42,714 bases of DNA from Terriglobia bacterium (GTDB lineage Bacteria > Acidobacteriota > Terriglobia > Terriglobales > Acidobacteriaceae). A model generated the notes under the pieces. It was not told the DNA's origin and did not search any database. It was given only the letters and a program-made list of their open reading frames with translations. The DNA is taken from positions 1-42,714 of the forward strand of contig JAIQFA010000040.1 of the NCBI GenBank assembly GCA_020073525.1. The letters run 5' to 3'. The stretch's first letter is position 1. Every line of letters begins with the position of its first letter. Of the stretch, positions 17,538-25,784 are shown piece after piece. The position numbers were made by a program, and so were the translations under genes.

Positions 17538-17894
17538 ACGGAATCTCCTTTTGACTTTGGAAAAACGGCCACCACTGTATACGTATTTCTCCTACTTGTG
17601 TAGTGTGAAAAGATTGTCATCTGAAGCGCACCGATTTGCGCTGCGAGCCGCGCCCAGCCAGCTCAATTGCCCCATGAGTTGGGATGAGGAGAGGTATCCC
17701 CACTGACTATGCCTCGATTCGCCCCACAGAGCAGAAATTCTACAGCTCTCAGCTGTCGGCTCTCAGCGTTCAGCCAAACCCATCCACCTTGTCATCCTCA
17801 GCGGAGCAGGGACTTCACAAAGTGAAGTCTCTGCGGAGTCGAAGGACCCCTACGTTCTTCTGGGTCGCAAAGGACGCGTCAGGGTGTTCTCCCG
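17538..17894. other. intergenic region with repeat family B copy 2
   Basis: A 357-bp divergent gap. It must contain promoters for the kelch gene (minus) and the next plus-strand gene, but no box pair stands out. The right half is repeat family B. I see no gene. Confidence 0.45.
17743..17850 (+). repeat. dispersed repeat family B, copy 2, with embedded hairpin
   Basis: It matches 14944-15016 in order (CAGCTcTCAGC..., CCATCCACCTTGTCATCCT, ...GAAGGACCC). An insertion includes the palindrome GACTTCAC-aaa-GTGAAGTC at about 17811-17829, which copy 1 lacks. Confidence 0.65.
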
Positions 17895-18545
17895 GTGCAG
17901 CCGCCTATTTACTCCATTAAAGTCAACGGGACGCAGTGCGGATCGCCCGCGATGCGCGACGAGAAACATTGTTTTTTCCACCTGCGATTCCAGCCGAAGA
18001 ACCTTGGCGATTCCAAGCTGTCCCGCTTGCGCGGCACCTTCATGCTGCCGATTCTGGAGGATGCGAACTCCATCCAAGTGGCGCTCGCCGATGTGATGCG
18101 GATGATCTTCATGCAGCAGATTGATCATCGCTCGGCGGCGCTGATGCTGTATGCGCTGCAAACGGCATCGGCGAACGTGAGAGCGACGTCGTTGGAGCCG
18201 GAGATGCCGACTCGCGTGGTCATCGATCGCGAGTGCGTGGAGCGGCGTCCGATTGGGGCTACGGCGTGGTCAACGGTTGCGGGACGCGAGTATGACGAAA
18301 TGACGGAAGAGTTGGCCAAGAAGAAAGACAGCAAGGCCGAGATAGCGAAAGACTCGCGAGTCGAGCGGCGGATCAACCACATCTCGCTTCGGTCCGATTC
18401 GCGGGAGCAACTGCCAGAGGACTCGCCGCAGGATTTGCAGGCAGATGTGCCAAAGCATTTGTCCGACGATTTGCTCGGTAAAGACGAAGGCGCGAATGGG
18501 AAAACTTTGTTGAAGGCGCAGGGTCGTCGACTGCGAACTCAATAA
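17895..18545 (+). CDS. conserved hypothetical protein with CGSPA...CxxH putative zinc motif
   Basis: A 216-residue protein starting at GTG 17895. Near the N-terminus it has S-I-K-V-N-G-T-Q-C-G-S-P-A-M-R-D-E-K-H-C-F-F-H (C15, C26, H29), a short motif I associate with a family of acidobacterial proteins of unknown function in which C-G-S-P-A-L and C-x2-H recur. A helical middle (LEDANSIQVALADVMRMIF) and a charged, Glu/Lys/Asp-rich C-terminal half follow. There is no signal peptide, so it is probably cytoplasmic. The function is not known. The motif could bind zinc, although only three ligands are visible. It stands alone, with no operon partner in close range. Confidence 0.7.
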   Translation: MQPPIYSIKVNGTQCGSPAMRDEKHCFFHLRFQPKNLGDSKLSRLRGTFMLPILEDANSIQVALADVMRMIFMQQIDHRSAALMLYALQTASANVRATSLEPEMPTRVVIDRECVERRPIGATAWSTVAGREYDEMTEELAKKKDSKAEIAKDSRVERRINHISLRSDSREQLPEDSPQDLQADVPKHLSDDLLGKDEGANGKTLLKAQGRRLRTQ

Positions 18546-18718
18546 CTTTCTCACCAGACCGGGCGCAAACGGAATATTCTCTGCTGCTTCCACCTAAAGA
18601 AATGTTAGGAGTGCACCGTTTTGCAATAAAAGCGCAAGGAGCCTACCCTTCACGGATTAGAGATATCTGCCCTTGTCTGCAAAGTGCTCTCAAGTTCCAT
18701 CTTCGGTTGCTCGCTGTA

Positions 18719-18748
18719 TTGACATTAAATCGTAACATCGCACATAAT
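18719..18748 (+). promoter_or_regulatory. sigma70-like promoter of the beta-propeller gene pair
   Basis: A perfect TTGACA (18719-18724) and CATAAT (18743-18748, five of six matches) are separated by 18 bp. Transcription would begin near 18755, which rules out the ATG at 18747 as the start and supports ATG 18810. Confidence 0.7.
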
Positions 18749-18809
18749 GCCACACCCTCCAAAACGAGCCATCCGCGGCTCGTCTCGCATGAATAAGGAG
18801 ATTCGGCTT

Positions 18810-20192
18810 ATGTGGGGAAAATCAACTAGGTTTGGGATACGGCTTGTCATGGTCATTGGGCTTTCCGCCGGAACGATGTTTGCCCAAGGTAAGAATCCCT
18901 ATCCCGATGCAGTCACCGACATGCTCATCCATCAAGAAACCCCGATGGCTCCGCTGCCAGTGAATACGGTCTTTAGCGACCCTGACTTCGGTTCTCTGAT
19001 GGTTCGCGCGACCGACGAGACTACGAACTTCCACAATCCAGGAACTTATCTGCGAACGGCCGCCCGTGGATCCGCGAATGAGTTCAGTGCGGATGCGAGC
19101 AAATTTTATGTCATCGGCTCAGGCGGCTGGGAATACGCATTCGGCTTCAATCCTTCTACGATGGCCATCAGTTCTCTTCCCGGCGCAAAGCCAGGACAGG
19201 GACTAGCGCTGCCGCTTCGCATCGGCTCCGCGTTCAGCTTCGTCGATCCCGACTTCATTTATGGGACGACCAATTCTGCGCCGCTCACCATTACCGGCTA
19301 TCGTTTCTCGACAGCCACCAGCACTCCGGTGATCGACACGACAACATGCGGAACCCAACCGCCTCTGATGCAAAGCAAGGGGCACAATGTAGTGAGCGAT
19401 GACGACATTACGCTTTCTACCGACGACAACCGAATTGTCATTTCCGAGGGCGGCAAGGCCTCGGGCAAGCACATGTTTGTGATTGTTTACGACAAAAAGC
19501 TTGGGTGCCGCTGGTACAACACCCAAACTGGGCAGATCGGCGGTCAATGGGGAGCGACGGGAACCGCGTCCATCAACCCGAACTATGTCATAAGACACAC
19601 GGCCATCTCGGGCGATGGCAAGTACGTGAAGATCGGAGTCAACCAGTTTGGCTTCTATCTCTGGGACGTGCAGACCCTGAACATCACCTCCTGTCCGGTG
19701 CATGGAGGACTTCTGTGTAGCGGCTACGGAATCATGGGCAGGGAGCATTACGTCAATGCCGCGGGCACAATCGATCAGATCAATACATTGATCCGTCCGC
19801 TCGACAATCTCAGCGACTTCACGCAGTTGGTATATCCATTGCCGACGCCCCACCACTTTGGCCAGGAAAAACACTTCGTTTGGACCCTGGGGAACTTCGA
19901 CGATACTCAGCCCGCATGCGCCTCCGACTATAACTACGAGGGTGAGACAGATATTGACGCACCCTATGACGGAGAAATCTTCTGCATAGAGACGGACGGC
20001 CAGGCATCGACGGTCTGGCGATTCGCCCACAACCGTGCTGTCTGGGTGGATCCGTACTTTAATACGCAACCTTTAGGGAATATGTCGAACGATGGTCGTT
20101 ATTTTCTCTTTACGTCAGGATGGGATGGTCAACTCGGAAACGATCGATCGGGAAAACCACGATCCGATATCTGGATTCTCCGGCTGGACTAG
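18810..20192 (+). CDS. secreted hypothetical protein, probable beta-propeller
   Basis: A 460-residue exported protein. ATG 18810 follows AAGGAG by 9 nt and begins a clean signal peptide (M-W-G-K-S-T-R-F-G plus a hydrophobic core, cleavage near M-F-A-Q). An upstream in-frame ATG (18747) falls inside the -10 box and is rejected. The mature part has spaced segments such as Y-V-I-G-S-G-G-W-E-Y-A-F, H-T-A-I-S-G-D-G-K-Y-V-K-I and N-M-S-N-D-G-R-Y-F-L-F-T-S, resembling WD40/TolB-like propeller blades (S-x-D-G-x-Y). Several cysteines (T-T-C-G-T, K-L-G-C-R, T-S-C-P) could form disulfides outside the cytoplasm. No catalytic motif is recognised. It is co-directional with the next propeller gene 12 bp away, so the two form an operon. 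Confidence 0.78.
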   Translation: MWGKSTRFGIRLVMVIGLSAGTMFAQGKNPYPDAVTDMLIHQETPMAPLPVNTVFSDPDFGSLMVRATDETTNFHNPGTYLRTAARGSANEFSADASKFYVIGSGGWEYAFGFNPSTMAISSLPGAKPGQGLALPLRIGSAFSFVDPDFIYGTTNSAPLTITGYRFSTATSTPVIDTTTCGTQPPLMQSKGHNVVSDDDITLSTDDNRIVISEGGKASGKHMFVIVYDKKLGCRWYNTQTGQIGGQWGATGTASINPNYVIRHTAISGDGKYVKIGVNQFGFYLWDVQTLNITSCPVHGGLLCSGYGIMGREHYVNAAGTIDQINTLIRPLDNLSDFTQLVYPLPTPHHFGQEKHFVWTLGNFDDTQPACASDYNYEGETDIDAPYDGEIFCIETDGQASTVWRFAHNRAVWVDPYFNTQPLGNMSNDGRYFLFTSGWDGQLGNDRSGKPRSDIWILRLD

Positions 20193-20204
20193 GAGTCGCG
20201 CCCA

Positions 20205-22271
20205 ATGAGCCGTCACTGGAAGGTGTTAGCCACGGCGATTTCACTGCTCATGGCAACGTATGGGCAAGGCGCTCCCCTGGTTCCTCGCTTTGCCTATGTT
20301 GCCAACAATCAGGATGACACGGTATCGATATTTGCGATCCGAGGGTATCGGCTGCGCGCTGTCGGGTATCTCTACACGGGCCCCGGGAGCAATCCGCGGT
20401 CGGTCGTCGTGACTCCCTCGCAGACTTTTTTGTACGTGGCATTAGGCGATATTGGGATCGCCGGTTACGCCATCAACCGCATTACCGGCGGTCTGACACC
20501 CGTTCCGGGATCCCCGTTCTTGACTGGCTCCGAGTTCGGCTTTGCCGTGCATCCTACCGGACGATTACTGGTTGCCCTGAGCGGCTCTGGTATTACCGTC
20601 TATGCGATCGATCAGGGCACCGGCGCCCTGACCTCGATTCAGACGGTCTCTGGCGAGAGTCCGATATCGGCGGCAATTGATCCCACAGGCTCGTTCCTGT
20701 TCACCGCCAACGTGAACTCGAACAGCGTCTCCGCATTCACCATCAACCATAATACCGGCACTCTAACTCCGGCGCCGGGTTCTCCTTTTCCTTCCGGCCC
20801 GAACCCGCAAAGCGTGGCGATCCAGCAGCATGGCAAATTTCTCTACGTTCCAAATGGAAACGGCGCCAGCGTGTCCGGCTACGCAGTCAACTCAACAACG
20901 GGAGCGCTCACCCAAGTGCCGGGCTCTCCTTTTTCGACAGGCGCAGTTCCAGTCGCTGCTGTCGCGAAGAAGTCCTTCCTTTTCGTCGGGAACTCTGCTG
21001 ATAAGACGGTCTCGCAATACTCCATCGATCTCACGACTGGCTCTCTCACTCAACTCGCGGCGCCTTTCCCCACGGGAAGTTCCGGGCCGCTAGGCATGGC
21101 TGCAAGTCCCACCGAGCCTTTGCTCTACGTGGCGGATCACGACTCTGATGAAGTTATCGTCCTTGGCATCACTAAGGCTGGGGTGCTCTTCAATGAAAGC
21201 AGCATCCGCAATCGAGGCAGTTCACTTTCCATAGCTCTCGCGTCCGGGACTGCAGCGGTGACCTACTCTCCTAAGTTTGTTTATGAATGCAACGCGACCA
21301 CCAATGACATCTGGGGTTATCAGGTTAGCGAGACGGGTTCGCTCGGAACGCTGAGCGGCTCCCCGTTCGCAACCGGAACGTCGCCCCAAGCTGTTGTGTC
21401 GGACTTGACGGGCACGTTCCTCTTTACTGCGAATGCCGGCAGCAATAATGTTTCTGCGTTCACCATCAATGCACTGACTGGCGCGGCCGTGCCTGCGCCC
21501 GGTTCGCCGTACGCTGCTGGGACGCAGCCATCGTCCGTCGCGGTGGACAATGGCGCTCACTTCGTCTATATCACAAACAGTGTCTCGAATAGCATCTCCG
21601 GCTATTCAGTCGCTGCCAACGGTACCCTGACGGTCGTGCCTGGCTCACCTTTTGGTAGCTCTGGCGCGGGGCCGCGAGCCGTTGCTATAGATCCAAGGGG
21701 CAAGTATGTCTACGTAGCAAATACGCAGTCGAACACGGTCTCAATTTACGGGATTGATGCTCGCACAGGGGCTTTGCAGAGTGTTGCATCTGCGAGCACC
21801 GGCAGCGCCCCTTCGGCCCTCTCACTAAATCCTGACGGAAAATACTTGTACGTGTTAAATCAGTCCTCGGAAAGCATCTCCGCCTATGCCGTCGACTCGG
21901 TCACGGGCCAACTGCTACCACTTCCGGGTTCTCCATTTGCCGGCGCTAACTCGTCAAATTCGATGATCGTCGATCCCATGGGAGAACGACTCTACGCGGG
22001 GGACCTTACTGCGATTATCGGGTATCACTTATTCGACAACCGGGGCAATCTAAGACTTTTGCCGCATTCGCCTTTCGGTGGAGTGTCAAGCGCGTACAGC
22101 TTGAGCCTCGATTTTTCTGATGACTTTCTGTACGCGGCGAACAACTCGGGCAATACTATTTCGGCGTTTCAAATCGATCGGAAGAGCGGGGACCTGCTTC
22201 CGTTGACCGATTCCCCTTACGCAGCGGGCAAGAATCCTACCTCCGTGACGGTTGTGAATAATCTTCAGTAG
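20205..22271 (+). CDS. secreted YVTN/lactonase-type beta-propeller repeat protein
   Basis: A 688-residue exported protein. The signal peptide (M-S-R-H-W-K-V plus a hydrophobic core) ends near Y-G-Q-G-A. The rest is a series of blades of about 45-50 residues. Each has a form of F-L-Y-V-A-N-x2-S-N-x-V-S-A-F-x-I-x3-T-G-x-L-x2-P-G-S-P-F, with the P-G-S-P-F tag recurring about ten times with variations. That length suits two seven-bladed propellers or one large superhelix. It resembles the 3-carboxymuconate cyclase/6-phosphogluconolactonase (Pfam Lactonase) fold, but the repeats look too regular and the protein too long for a simple enzyme. Its ribosome-binding site AGGAG overlaps the stop region of the upstream gene (C-T-A-G-G-A-G), implying coupled translation. 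Confidence 0.85.
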   Translation: MSRHWKVLATAISLLMATYGQGAPLVPRFAYVANNQDDTVSIFAIRGYRLRAVGYLYTGPGSNPRSVVVTPSQTFLYVALGDIGIAGYAINRITGGLTPVPGSPFLTGSEFGFAVHPTGRLLVALSGSGITVYAIDQGTGALTSIQTVSGESPISAAIDPTGSFLFTANVNSNSVSAFTINHNTGTLTPAPGSPFPSGPNPQSVAIQQHGKFLYVPNGNGASVSGYAVNSTTGALTQVPGSPFSTGAVPVAAVAKKSFLFVGNSADKTVSQYSIDLTTGSLTQLAAPFPTGSSGPLGMAASPTEPLLYVADHDSDEVIVLGITKAGVLFNESSIRNRGSSLSIALASGTAAVTYSPKFVYECNATTNDIWGYQVSETGSLGTLSGSPFATGTSPQAVVSDLTGTFLFTANAGSNNVSAFTINALTGAAVPAPGSPYAAGTQPSSVAVDNGAHFVYITNSVSNSISGYSVAANGTLTVVPGSPFGSSGAGPRAVAIDPRGKYVYVANTQSNTVSIYGIDARTGALQSVASASTGSAPSALSLNPDGKYLYVLNQSSESISAYAVDSVTGQLLPLPGSPFAGANSSNSMIVDPMGERLYAGDLTAIIGYHLFDNRGNLRLLPHSPFGGVSSAYSLSLDFSDDFLYAANNSGNTISAFQIDRKSGDLLPLTDSPYAAGKNPTSVTVVNNLQ

Positions 22272-22301
22272 TTTCACATGTGGTTTGAGGCATCCTCGCT
22301 G

Positions 22302-22325
22302 AAATCGGAAATCGCATCCGATTTT
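22302..22325 (+). terminator. probable intrinsic terminator of the propeller operon
   Basis: A perfect 8-bp stem, AAATCGGA/TCCGATTT (22302-22309 and 22317-22324), with a 7-nt loop and a short T-run (TTTTG). It lies 31 bp after the propeller stop, between convergent genes. The T-run is short, so it may be weak. Confidence 0.55.
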
Positions 22326-22331
22326 GTGCGA

Positions 22332-22742
22332 CTAACTGCCAGCTTTGACCGTAGACAGGTACGGATACGGGAAGAGCGTTTCTTCGTGCTCGGTTAGTTC
22401 CTGGATCCAGTTCTGGACTCCCTGTTGGGCAAGCGGAGGCAGCGGATAGAACTCAAATCCGGAGCGCGCATCGCTGCTGTAACGGACCGTCGCCAGCAAT
22501 TCCACCGGAGCGTTTTTTAGGGGCAACTCGATCACCACCATTTCACCCACCTGCAGCGCGCCACAGACCAGAGCCGCCATGCCTCCCATGCTGATATCGA
22601 GACTCATACCGCGCGTAACGAACGGTCCGGAGTTCAAGAAGCGCTGCAACGTGACCGGAACGGTGGTCACATAGCGAGGTTCCCGCCGGCGAACGTTGTA
22701 CTCCCGGGAGCCAACCGGCGTCTGCGAGCTTTCGACATGCAT
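22332..22742 (-). CDS. PilZ domain protein
   Basis: A 136-residue protein that is essentially one PilZ domain. It has the R-R-R-E-P-R-Y segment (R18-R20, R23; RxxxR-type) and D-I-S-M-G-G (D49, S51, G54; D/N-x-S-x2-G), the two elements that clamp cyclic di-GMP in the family. There is no signal peptide or membrane segment. It lies 38 bp downstream of a stand-alone receiver-domain gene on the same strand, so the two are probably co-transcribed. The pair suggests a phosphorelay output tied to cyclic di-GMP, for example motility or surface behaviour. That is inference, as no output target is adjacent. Confidence 0.85.
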   Translation of the reverse strand: MHVESSQTPVGSREYNVRRREPRYVTTVPVTLQRFLNSGPFVTRGMSLDISMGGMAALVCGALQVGEMVVIELPLKNAPVELLATVRYSSDARSGFEFYPLPPLAQQGVQNWIQELTEHEETLFPYPYLSTVKAGS

Positions 22743-22780
22743 ATCGCTCTCCTTCCGCGATCAGGAGCAGCATCGGCCAG

Positions 22781-23215
22781 CTACGGTGGCACGCCTCCTC
22801 GCCGTCCCCAACCAACCTGCAGACTGGCGCGAATCACCGCCAGCAACTCCTCGTTGTCGGCTGGCTTCTGGAAAAAGGCAATCGCGCCCGATTCCAGCGT
22901 GCGTCTTTCATTGGCCTCGGGATCGCGCGCCGTCAGCACGATCACCGGGATCACCGCAAGCGCCGGATACTCTTGCAGGTGTTTCAGCACGGCAAATCCG
23001 TCTCCCGCGGGCAACCCGAGATCGAGGATGATCAGGTGCGGATGTTCCTTCTGAGCCATGGCGATGGCGGAATAGCCGTCGCAGACATTGACGGTGTCGT
23101 AATTGTTGGCCCGCAGACGCAAACTCAAGGCCTGTCGGAGATCGGGATCGTCATCCACGACCATAATCTTGGCTCGATGCATGGCCTGTCTCTCGCGGCT
23201 ACTTTCAGTTCGCAT
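22781..23215 (-). CDS. single-domain response regulator receiver protein
   Basis: A CheY-like receiver of 144 residues with no output domain. The acidic pocket is in M-V-V-D-D-D-P (from about residue 21) and the phospho-acceptor is Asp65 in I-I-L-D-L-G-L-P. The signalling Thr is in V-L-T-A-R-D and the conserved Lys in F-F-Q-K-P. The frame is open upstream to 23341. ATG 23215 is chosen because AAGGAG lies about 10 nt before it; ATG 23182 would start directly at the fold and is the main alternative. No histidine kinase gene is adjacent. It lies immediately upstream of a PilZ gene. Confidence 0.88.
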   Translation of the reverse strand: MRTESSRERQAMHRAKIMVVDDDPDLRQALSLRLRANNYDTVNVCDGYSAIAMAQKEHPHLIILDLGLPAGDGFAVLKHLQEYPALAVIPVIVLTARDPEANERRTLESGAIAFFQKPADNEELLAVIRASLQVGWGRRGGVPP

Positions 23216-23561
23216 GATGTTTGCACTCCTTCCCGGCGAAGATGCGGCTCGGATGCCTGCCCGGGCCGACGCCTCCCGCGCACGAACGACGTCGGACGGA
23301 TGGTCATCTCCCCGAGAAGGTGCTGAGGCGATTTTCGGCATCGCCTGGCTCCCCCCTTCTCATCGTGACGACCGGCACAGGCAAGGTGATCTTGAAAGCA
23401 AAGCCGTAGCCATCCTTACCCGTACCCTAGCTATCGGCCCCGCCCAGACGGGCATGAGGCCCAAAAGACACATGAGACAACCACGAATCTTCCTATTGAC
23501 CATAGACTTATGGACGAGATTATGCGGACAAGGATGGGAAACGGTCGCTTCGGGAAGACTG
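23216..23561. other. intergenic region, nothing recognised
   Basis: A 346-bp gap between the receiver gene and nuoI, both on the minus strand. It should hold the receiver-gene promoter, but no convincing box pair, palindrome or coding sequence was seen. Reading frames that cross it are antisense continuations of neighbouring genes. Confidence 0.4.
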
Positions 23562-24023
23562 CTATTTCTTGTAAATCGTGGGCTGCGGACCCTTTTCGAG
23601 TGTCTGGCGGTCCCAGATCATACCTTCGCGACTGTAGTTGGCAAGTTCAAAATCCTGGGTCAGTTCGAGCGCGTCGGTAGGACACGCGTCTTCGCACAGG
23701 CCGCAGAACATGCAGCGGCTCAGGTCGTAGGTAAAGTTCGTAAGTTCTTTGCGGCGGGTCTTTTCATTGCGCTCGCTGGTGACCACGATCAGGTTCTCCG
23801 GGCAAGCCAGAGCGCACAAGTCACAGGAAATGCAGAGAGTCTCGTCGGTATCAGGGTTGACGTTCAGCCGCGGCGCACCTCGGTAGCGCTCGGCGACCTG
23901 CGGCCGCTCCAGCGGATACTGCTCGGTGTAGATTTCCTTGGGATCCTGATAGCGAAACGTGACACCCAGTCCCTGGATCAGGTCTACCAGGAACACTTTC
24001 CGGAGAATTTCGGTCATTCCCAT
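23562..24023 (-). CDS. nuoI: NADH-quinone oxidoreductase subunit I
   Basis: A 153-residue 2[4Fe-4S] ferredoxin-like subunit of respiratory complex I that carries electrons through clusters N6a and N6b towards the quinone. Both cluster motifs are complete: C64-x2-C67-x2-C70-x3-C74-P (C-I-S-C-D-L-C-A-L-A-C-P) and C104-x2-C107-x2-C110-x3-C114-P (C-M-F-C-G-L-C-E-D-A-C-P). The N-terminal L-I-Q-G-L-G-V-T-F-R-Y segment and the C-terminal tail match NuoI length. No other nuo gene is nearby, so this copy lies outside a nuo operon. It could be the sole NuoI of a scattered complex or a second paralogue. A second ATG two codons downstream is an alternative start. Confidence 0.92.
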   Translation of the reverse strand: MGMTEILRKVFLVDLIQGLGVTFRYQDPKEIYTEQYPLERPQVAERYRGAPRLNVNPDTDETLCISCDLCALACPENLIVVTSERNEKTRRKELTNFTYDLSRCMFCGLCEDACPTDALELTQDFELANYSREGMIWDRQTLEKGPQPTIYKK

Positions 24024-24077
24024 AACCCGCTTAGGATACCACTGACGGGAAACAGGCAGATGTGAGATAAGTCACAG

Positions 24078-24153
24078 GTAGAGACGGGGCTTGCCCCGTC
24101 TCCTTTGGAGTCCACGCGGACGCCACAGGAGACGCGGCAAGCCGCGTTTCTAC
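24078..24153. repeat. REPIN-like doublet of two palindromes
   Basis: Two palindromes lie about 26 bp apart. GAGACGGGGC-TT-GCCCCGTCTC (24081-24102) is a perfect 10-bp stem, and AGACGCGGC-AA-GCCGCGTTT (24130-24149) has one G-T mismatch. The outer ends GTAGAGAC and GTTTCTAC are also complementary, so the whole unit can fold. It lies between nuoI and the HAF-repeat gene. A related half-palindrome is embedded in nth at 37351. Confidence 0.75.
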
Positions 24154-24170
24154 GGGAATATTTGCTGGCA

Positions 24171-25451
24171 CTACGGGTTGACTACTTGCGTGAGCAAGTA
24201 TTTCGACGAAAGATGATTCGTATCGCCACTATACTTTGCCGTAATCACATGCGAGCCCGCAGTGATGGTCGAGGTGGTGAACTGCGCAACACCGGCATGC
24301 AGTACGGCGGATCCGGCTAGCTTGCCGCTGACCAGGAACTGCAGGGTCTCGCCATCGGGCGGCGGCCCCGCGATCGACGTCATGCTCACCGTGAACGTCA
24401 CTGCCTGTCCCACCTGGGATGGGTTCGCGGACGAGGTGAACGTCGCGGTCATCTTCGGAATCAAAAGATAGCCGGCTTTGTTGGTGGAAACTGCGATTAC
24501 GCCGGAGTCATTCACTTGCACGGAGTAAGTTTGCTGGCTCGCCGACAACCCCGCCAGGACAGTAAAGTCCTGCATGCCTCCCGTTGGGGTCCACAAGAAC
24601 CCGTGCAACAAACCTTTTCCCGCAACCGTTGCGAGCGAGTTGCCGACGATCCATCCGTGGCTATTGATACCGAGAGCAGAACTTTCGCTGCCACCAAGCG
24701 TACCGAGATCCTGGATTCCGCCAGTCGGCGTCCAGGAGAAAGCATGCCGATTCCCGCTGGCCACGCGGGTTTTCCCCACCACCGTCCCCGCGTCGTTGAT
24801 GTCATACGCGAGAGTGCCGGCCGACCCCAGATTCTGGAGCCCTCCGGCTTGTGTCCAGGTAAAGCCTAGCGTGTCATTGCTGCCGTTGGGAAAATAGTAG
24901 CCCACGACCTGATTGGAGGAATTAACAGCGGTGGCCGCTCCGCCGCCGATACTGGTCAGGCTCGGGGTCAAATCCTGCATGCCGCCGGTCTCAGTCCAGA
25001 GAAAGGCATGCTGCAGGTTCGCTGCAGTGTAGGAGAGTCCAACCGCTGCGCCGGCGTCATTATTGCCGCTGGCAGCGCTCAAGCCGCCTCCGAGCGAACC
25101 CAGCCACTGCACGCCGCTGGTCGGTTGCCAGACAAACGCTTGCGGATTGCCCGACTGATTCGGGTCCCCCGCTCCGACGATCTCGCCAGAGCTGTTGATG
25201 TCCGCACCAGCGCTGTTCGTGCCCGTAAGGCCGGTGGTCTGGGTCCCGTGGATGCGGTCCCAAATCGACACCTGCTCGGAACCGTTAACCATGCTATTCA
25301 CCACCACTTGGCCGCTATTGTTGATGGAAATCAACGAGTTTGCTGTGGATCCCGGGATCTTCACGACACCATACACGGTCTGCGCGGATGCGAAGGCCGA
25401 AAACAGCAGAGCAAAAACCGCGACGACCGCAACTTTTTGTATAGTTTTCAC
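24171..25451 (-). CDS. secreted HAF-repeat protein with C-terminal Ig-like domain
   Basis: A 426-residue exported protein. The start is GTG 25451, because GAGGAGGG lies about 6 nt upstream and the signal peptide (V-K-T-I-Q-K plus a hydrophobic core, F-A-S-A-Q) begins there; the open frame to 25502 has no such support. Residues about 25-330 are repeats carrying H-A-F-x-W-T-x-T-G-G-M-Q-D-L-G and D-I-N-D-A-G-x-V-V-G, the 'HAF' extracellular repeat. About 340-426 form a bacterial Ig-like domain (A-T-F-T-S-S-A-N-P-S-Q-V-G-Q-A-V-T-F ... K-Y-S-G-D-T-N-H-L-S-S). The biological role of HAF proteins is unknown. The C-terminal Ig domain suggests a surface-displayed or secreted adhesin-like protein. Confidence 0.85.
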   Translation of the reverse strand: MKTIQKVAVVAVFALLFSAFASAQTVYGVVKIPGSTANSLISINNSGQVVVNSMVNGSEQVSIWDRIHGTQTTGLTGTNSAGADINSSGEIVGAGDPNQSGNPQAFVWQPTSGVQWLGSLGGGLSAASGNNDAGAAVGLSYTAANLQHAFLWTETGGMQDLTPSLTSIGGGAATAVNSSNQVVGYYFPNGSNDTLGFTWTQAGGLQNLGSAGTLAYDINDAGTVVGKTRVASGNRHAFSWTPTGGIQDLGTLGGSESSALGINSHGWIVGNSLATVAGKGLLHGFLWTPTGGMQDFTVLAGLSASQQTYSVQVNDSGVIAVSTNKAGYLLIPKMTATFTSSANPSQVGQAVTFTVSMTSIAGPPPDGETLQFLVSGKLAGSAVLHAGVAQFTTSTITAGSHVITAKYSGDTNHLSSKYLLTQVVNP

Positions 25452-25784
25452 GATCCAACCCTCCTCTGAGGAGCGGCGCATATCGGGTGCTGATATCGAC
25501 ACACTCCGGGAAACGGGGCAGCTACGAGGTGGAGAAAGTGCAAGCCCAGGGCCATTCTGGATCTCCCGCTAACCATAAGTACAACAGTCACTTATAACGA
25601 CGAGAGCCCCATACGGCCTAAGCGGCGTCCTGCCAGGCGCAGAATCGCGGACATCCGCTGTGAACAGAAATTCCCACACCAAACGAAACGATTCACCGGC
25701 TAAAATGGATCGATCAGTCCGAAGGCCAGTTCTTTTCTTCTGAGAACTGAGAACTGGCTTCCCGGCAACTCGCCAACTGGTGAT
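25452..25784. other. divergent intergenic region with a 9-bp inverted repeat
   Basis: A 333-bp gap between the HAF gene (minus) and tadA (plus). It contains a perfect 9-bp inverted repeat, GCCAGTTCT (25725-25733) and AGAACTGGC (25750-25758), just before tadA. No clear promoter or gene was seen. Confidence 0.45.

Noticed and set aside
18747..18809. Upstream ATG (18747) for the first propeller gene
   Set aside because: It falls within the predicted -10 box and lacks a ribosome-binding site, and it would bury the signal peptide.
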